Below are positions 5,314 through 8,052 of a stretch of DNA of 8,052 nucleotides, one piece after another (the stretch's first letter is position 1; every line of letters starts with the position of its first letter). The notes under the pieces are model-generated. The model was not told the origin of the DNA. It searched no databases and saw nothing but the letters and a program-made list of their open reading frames with translations. Origin of the DNA: Clostridiales bacterium (GTDB taxonomy: Bacteria > Bacillota > Clostridia > Oscillospirales > Ruminococcaceae); contig JAQXIB010000155.1 in assembly GCA_029007575.1 (NCBI GenBank), positions 1-8,052 on the forward strand, read 5' to 3'. The position numbers and the translations under genes are program-made.

Positions 5314-5989
5314 GATATTGGGAGTCAGCGAATCGGCATCGGATGAGGAAATCAAAAACGCCTATCGGGAACTTGCCAAAAAGTATCATCCGGACAATTA
5401 TGCGGACAGTCCGCTTGCGGATGTTGCCAACAAAAAAATGCAGGAGCTCAACGAGGCTTTCGACCAGATCATGAACACCCGCAGAATGAACGCTGCTAAT
5501 CAGCCGTCGCAACAGGCTCAGTATCAGGATTTCGGATATCAGCAGACACAGACCTCGCAATCCTATGCGCAAAACAATCAATATCAGACCGCCGGAAACA
5601 GCGGCATGGCGGATATTCGCCGCATGATCCAGACTAACCGTCTGGTGGAAGCGGAAGAACTGCTTGACGGCACGCCGACAAACAGCCGCGATGCAGAATG
5701 GTATTTCCTGAAGGGGAGTGTTTATTTTTCCCGCGGGTGGCTGGATGATGCGCTGAACCATTTTAACACCGCTTGCCGGCTGAATCCAAACAACCCCGAA
5801 TATCGTGCCGCGCTCAACCGGATGGTGTGGCAGCAACAGGGGAATATGGGCGGCAGTCCCGGTCATCCCTATCGGACGCCGCAAAACAACCGTACCGGCG
5901 GCTGTGATGCGTGCAGTATGTGTCAGGGCTTGATTTGTGCCGACTGCTGCTGTGAATGCATGGGTGGGGATTTGATATCCTGCTGTTAA
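5294..5989 (+). CDS. J-domain protein with TPR-like segment and cysteine-rich tail
   Basis: A 231-residue protein. Residues 4-62 form a J domain with the HPD motif at 32-34, which stimulates the ATPase of a DnaK-type Hsp70. A Gln/Asn/Tyr-rich linker (about 65-100) leads to a helical segment at 105-178 containing a TPR-like unit ('WYFLKGSVYFSRGWLDDALN', 'A..LNP.NPEY'). The tail from 204 holds ten cysteines in 28 residues (204, 207, 210, 215, 218, 219, 220, 222, 230, 231) around CADCCCECMGG and ends in ISCC. The glycine/phenylalanine linker, zinc-finger pair and C-terminal beta domains of classical DnaJ are absent, so this is a specialised class C-type J protein and not dnaJ. ATG 5294 has AGGA eight bases upstream; ATG 5297 is the alternative. 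The overlap with the DUF5685 gene suggests a shared task. The tail may bind metal or anchor the protein; this is not shown. Confidence 0.92.
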   Translation: MMNDPYKILGVSESASDEEIKNAYRELAKKYHPDNYADSPLADVANKKMQELNEAFDQIMNTRRMNAANQPSQQAQYQDFGYQQTQTSQSYAQNNQYQTAGNSGMADIRRMIQTNRLVEAEELLDGTPTNSRDAEWYFLKGSVYFSRGWLDDALNHFNTACRLNPNNPEYRAALNRMVWQQQGNMGGSPGHPYRTPQNNRTGGCDACSMCQGLICADCCCECMGGDLISCC

Positions 5990-6024
5990 TCAAGCGGGGA
6001 AATCTTTTGTTTTTGGAACAATTT

Positions 6025-6063
6025 AATCCGGAAGAAGACATGGTGTTTCTTCCGGATTTCGTT
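6025..6063 (+). terminator. intrinsic terminator of the DUF5685/J-protein unit
   Basis: A 12-bp perfect stem (6025-6036 with 6047-6058) with a ten-base loop is followed by the interrupted T-run TTCGTTT, 35 bases after the J-protein stop. The T-tract is imperfect but the position fits. Confidence 0.75.
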
Positions 6064-6109
6064 TAATACTAAAATCTGATTGAAAGCTTTCATCAGATTT
6101 TAGTATTAA
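6063..6109. repeat. perfect 18-bp inverted repeat with nested palindrome
   Basis: Arms 6063-6080 and 6092-6109 are exact reverse complements and AT-rich, starting TTAATACTAAAATCTGAT. The 11-base centre contains the palindrome GAAAGCTTTC at 6082-6091. No T-run follows on either strand, so it does not look like an ordinary terminator. It lies directly between the preceding terminator and the ribosome binding site at 6140, a position suited to an operator, an RNA hairpin in the leader, or the remnant of a small mobile repeat. Confidence 0.8.
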
Positions 6110-6152
6110 GGGGCAAACCGTCTCCGAGCGTAGGAAGGGAAGGATCATCAAC

Positions 6153-6701
6153 ATGAGACGGACAACAAAATCAATCGCTTTCGGCGGAGTATTATCCGGC
6201 CTTGCGGTCATCTTGATGTTTTTGACCGGGATATTTCCGTTTGCGGAGTATGCACTTCCGGCAATGGCAGGGGCTTTGCTGATTATCATGGTGATCGAAT
6301 ACGGATATCGGTACGCGCTGCTTTGCTATTTGGCTGTGGCTGTTTTATCACTGCTGGTAGGGCCGAATAAGGAAGCGGCCGTTTTATTTGCCGGATTTTT
6401 CGGATATTATCCAATTTTAAAAGGTGCCTTGGAAAGAATCAAAAAGCGGCAGATCGAATGGGTGTTGAAAATAGCGGTGTTTAATGCGGCAGTTGTCCTT
6501 TCCTATTTGGTAGTGGTGTATCTGTTCGGGATGACCGAGGTGCTGGAGGATTTCGGCATGTTCGGGCAATGGAGTATGGTTGCCTTCTTGCTGGCTGGCA
6601 ACGTTGTGTTTGCATTGTATGACGTTGTGCTCACCCGTTTGATCGGTATGTATTTCCAATATTTTAAACCGAAATTTTTGAAAAAATTAAAGTTGCACTA
6701 A
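6153..6701 (+). CDS. multi-pass membrane protein, possibly ECF S-component-like
   Basis: A 182-residue very hydrophobic protein with about six membrane segments (near 8-28, 33-50, 54-70, 74-90, 103-125 and 139-165), a basic N-terminus (MRRTTK) and a lysine-rich end. Segments such as 'VGPNKEAAVLFAGFFGYYPILKGALERIK' (quoted only as a region, residues 69-97) follow a pattern I associate with clostridial membrane proteins of unknown role. Length, helix number and N-terminal layout resemble ECF transporter S components, but I cannot name a substrate. The ATG at 6153 has AAGGA eight bases upstream. The gene is bounded by terminators on both sides, so it is probably a single-gene unit whose leader contains the 6063-6109 inverted repeat. 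Confidence 0.85.
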   Translation: MRRTTKSIAFGGVLSGLAVILMFLTGIFPFAEYALPAMAGALLIIMVIEYGYRYALLCYLAVAVLSLLVGPNKEAAVLFAGFFGYYPILKGALERIKKRQIEWVLKIAVFNAAVVLSYLVVVYLFGMTEVLEDFGMFGQWSMVAFLLAGNVVFALYDVVLTRLIGMYFQYFKPKFLKKLKLH

Positions 6702-6710
6702 GTATAGAAC

Positions 6711-6742
6711 GCCAAAATATCTCCCAGATATTTTGGCTTTTT
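6711..6742 (+). terminator. intrinsic terminator
   Basis: A 12-bp perfect stem (6711-6722 with 6726-6737) closes a CCC loop and is followed by TTTTTA. It lies ten bases after the stop of the membrane-protein gene. Confidence 0.92.
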
Positions 6743-6780
6743 ATGTAATCAAATTGATAACAATCGTTACTTTTTTGACA

Positions 6781-6809
6781 TTGACAGAAGCTCCTGTTTT
6801 TAGTATACT
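6781..6809 (+). promoter_or_regulatory. near-consensus SigA-type promoter
   Basis: TTGACA (6781-6786) and TATACT (6804-6809) are separated by exactly 17 bp, predicting a start near 6816. A second TTGACA abuts it upstream at 6775-6780. It is the best-matching promoter in the window, yet the next clear gene, murA, begins 270 bases further on and has its own closer promoter. Confidence 0.75.
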
Positions 6810-7018
6810 GTATGTAACGGTAAAACCATGAATTGTAATTTGCAAACAGGCGATTTTTCATATCGTCTGTTCTTTTCTGCGATTTTTGAATCATGCTGTT
6901 GATTTGCGATAAAGACGGTATGACTGCGTTGTATTCTGCGCATACTATTAGTAGAGAAAAAAACATGTTCGCGCCAAAGTGGTAAAATATTCAAATCAAA
7001 AATACTAAAAAATTACAC
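6810..7018 (+). other. untranslated stretch: long murA leader or small RNA
   Basis: No convincing protein gene is present. A hairpin at 6846-6870 (arms ACAGGCGAT/ATCGTCTGT with one G-U pair) is followed by TCTTTTC. It could be a weak terminator about 60 bases after the predicted start at 6816. An ATG at 6828 opens a 24-codon frame but lacks a ribosome binding site. The rest is AT-rich with no recognised riboswitch class. Confidence 0.35.
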
Positions 7019-7047
7019 TTCCATTTTTTCTGTTTTTGTGATATACT
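7019..7047 (+). promoter_or_regulatory. murA-proximal extended -10 promoter
   Basis: TGATATACT at 7039-7047 is an extended -10 element, with a weak -35 (TTCCAT, 7019-7024) at 17 bp. It predicts a start near 7054 and a leader of about 25 bases that includes the murA ribosome binding site. Confidence 0.55.
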
Positions 7048-7078
7048 ATAAAACGATAAACTAAAGGAGAGTGTCGCC

Positions 7079-8052
7079 TTGGAAAAGTATGTAATCAGTG
7101 GTGGCGTCAGCCTGAAAGGCGAGGTAGAGATCAGCGGCGCAAAAAATGCGGCAGTCGCGATTATACCTGCAACCATTCTGTCCGACGGCCCTTGTGTGAT
7201 AGAAAATATACCGAGCATCAGTGATGTTTCGATGATTATCAGAATTTTGTATGAAATGGGCGCACAGGTGCGCATGATTAATAAATCGACAATTGAAATT
7301 GACACAACAAGAATCACCAATCCGGTCGTACCGTATGAAATGGTACGGCATATGCGCGCGTCTTATTATTTGCTGGGCGCATTGCTCGGCAAATTTAAAA
7401 ATGCCCGGGTAGCAATGCCCGGCGGCTGTGATTTTGGAGTAAGACCGATTGATCAGCATTTGAAAGGTTTTAAGTCATTGGGAGCGGATTATGCGATTGA
7501 TCATGGTATGATTGACGTTCATGCTGAATCGCTGATCGGTTCACAGATCTATTTTGATATGGTTACGGTCGGAGCCACAATTAATGTGATGCTTGCGGCG
7601 GCACGGGCGGAGGGTTTGACGATCATCGAAAATGCGGCAAAAGAACCTCATATCGTTGATTTGGCGAACTTTTTGAACTCGATGGGCGCTGACATTATGG
7701 GCGCAGGAACCGACGTTATAAAAATTCGTGGGGTGTCCCACTTGAAGGGAACCACTTATTCGATTATTCCCGATCAGATTGAAGCCGGCACCTATATGGC
7801 GGCGGCGGTCGCTACCAAAGGCGATATATTAGTGAAAAATGTGATTCCGAAGCATTTGGAATCTATTACGGCGAAATTAGAAAAAATTGGTGCCGACATT
7901 GAGGAATTTGACGACAGTATTCGGGTGTCTATGCATGGTGAGATTCAAAAATCCAGCGTGAAAACGATGCCGCACCCGGGATTTCCGACCGATATGCAGC
8001 CGCAAATTACTGCATTGCTTACTTTAGCTGAGGGGACAAGCATTGTGACCGA
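7079..8052 (+). CDS. murA: UDP-N-acetylglucosamine 1-carboxyvinyltransferase (partial)
   Basis: MurA transfers enolpyruvate from phosphoenolpyruvate to UDP-GlcNAc, the first committed cytosolic step of peptidoglycan synthesis. The first 324 of an expected 415-435 residues are present; the gene runs off the window. The substrate lysine lies in SGAKNAA (Lys22). The catalytic cysteine, target of fosfomycin, is Cys117 in MPGGCDFGVRPIDQHLKG. The general-base aspartate is Asp305 in HPGFPTDMQPQ. The start is TTG at 7079, eight bases after AAAGGAGA (7063-7070), giving MEKYVISGGVSLKGEVEISG. Many Firmicutes carry two MurA paralogues, and which one this is cannot be settled here. A short leader promoter and a stronger distant one may both feed it. 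Confidence 0.97.
   Translation, partial: MEKYVISGGVSLKGEVEISGAKNAAVAIIPATILSDGPCVIENIPSISDVSMIIRILYEMGAQVRMINKSTIEIDTTRITNPVVPYEMVRHMRASYYLLGALLGKFKNARVAMPGGCDFGVRPIDQHLKGFKSLGADYAIDHGMIDVHAESLIGSQIYFDMVTVGATINVMLAAARAEGLTIIENAAKEPHIVDLANFLNSMGADIMGAGTDVIKIRGVSHLKGTTYSIIPDQIEAGTYMAAAVATKGDILVKNVIPKHLESITAKLEKIGADIEEFDDSIRVSMHGEIQKSSVKTMPHPGFPTDMQPQITALLTLAEGTSIVT

Noticed and set aside
5207..5884. 225-codon minus-strand frame opposite the J-protein gene
   Set aside because: It is the antisense shadow of a clearly coding J domain. Its length follows from codon bias and its hydrophobic sequence matches no family.
6846..6870. Hairpin as a known riboswitch (preQ1, T-box or 6S RNA)
   Set aside because: No conserved core of these classes is visible: there is no T-box NNTGGNACC sequence, and the ends of the region do not pair as 6S RNA requires.
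6664..6994. Minus-strand frames of 100 and 64 codons between the membrane-protein gene and murA
   Set aside because: They are AT-rich with no ribosome binding site, and one crosses a strong plus-strand terminator and promoter. They do not resemble each other or known proteins.

Overview
The window looks like a chromosomal segment of a low-to-moderate GC Gram-positive anaerobe of the class Clostridia, most likely related to Oscillospirales/Ruminococcaceae. The reasons are a cobalamin riboswitch over an ECF-type vitamin transporter gene, a self-cleaving glmS ribozyme, a DUF5685 gene coupled to a J-domain gene, strong AGGAGG-type ribosome binding sites, and frequent TTG starts (four of the eight start codons seen). 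The genus cannot be fixed from the sequence alone. No insertion sequence, prophage, CRISPR array, tRNA or rRNA was seen.

Layout. (1) 1-86: the 3' end of a probable aspartate kinase gene (lysC). (2) 137-1442, plus strand: a promoter, a cobalamin riboswitch with its intrinsic terminator, then two overlapping genes. These encode a membrane-anchored DUF4430 (transcobalamin C-terminal-like) protein and an ECF transporter S component, and together form a probable corrinoid uptake module. (3) 1459-1499: a hairpin terminator between convergent units. (4) 1509-4096, minus strand: promoter, glmS ribozyme, glmS, and a small unrecognised gene likely on the same mRNA. (5) 4405-5989, plus strand: a DUF5685 gene overlapping a gene for a J-domain/TPR/cysteine-tail protein, followed by a terminator. 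(6) 6063-6109: a perfect 18-bp inverted repeat. (7) 6153-6701: a six-helix membrane protein of unknown role with its own terminator. (8) 6746-7078: a non-coding stretch with a near-consensus promoter not obviously needed by a gene. (9) 7079-8052: murA, cut by the window edge.

How the genes work together. GlmS makes glucosamine-6-phosphate, the first committed precursor of UDP-GlcNAc, and MurA uses UDP-GlcNAc for the first committed step of peptidoglycan synthesis; aspartate kinase feeds the diaminopimelate/lysine branch. The window is therefore rich in cell-wall precursor genes, although they are not one operon. The B12-controlled pair is a separate nutrient-uptake unit that needs an energising EcfAA'T module encoded elsewhere.

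The least understood and most interesting part is the DUF5685/J-protein pair. The DUF5685 protein carries two aspartate-rich motifs that resemble those of squalene/phytoene synthases. Its translationally coupled partner joins a J domain, a TPR-like segment and a tail with ten cysteines in 28 residues, ending in Cys-Cys.
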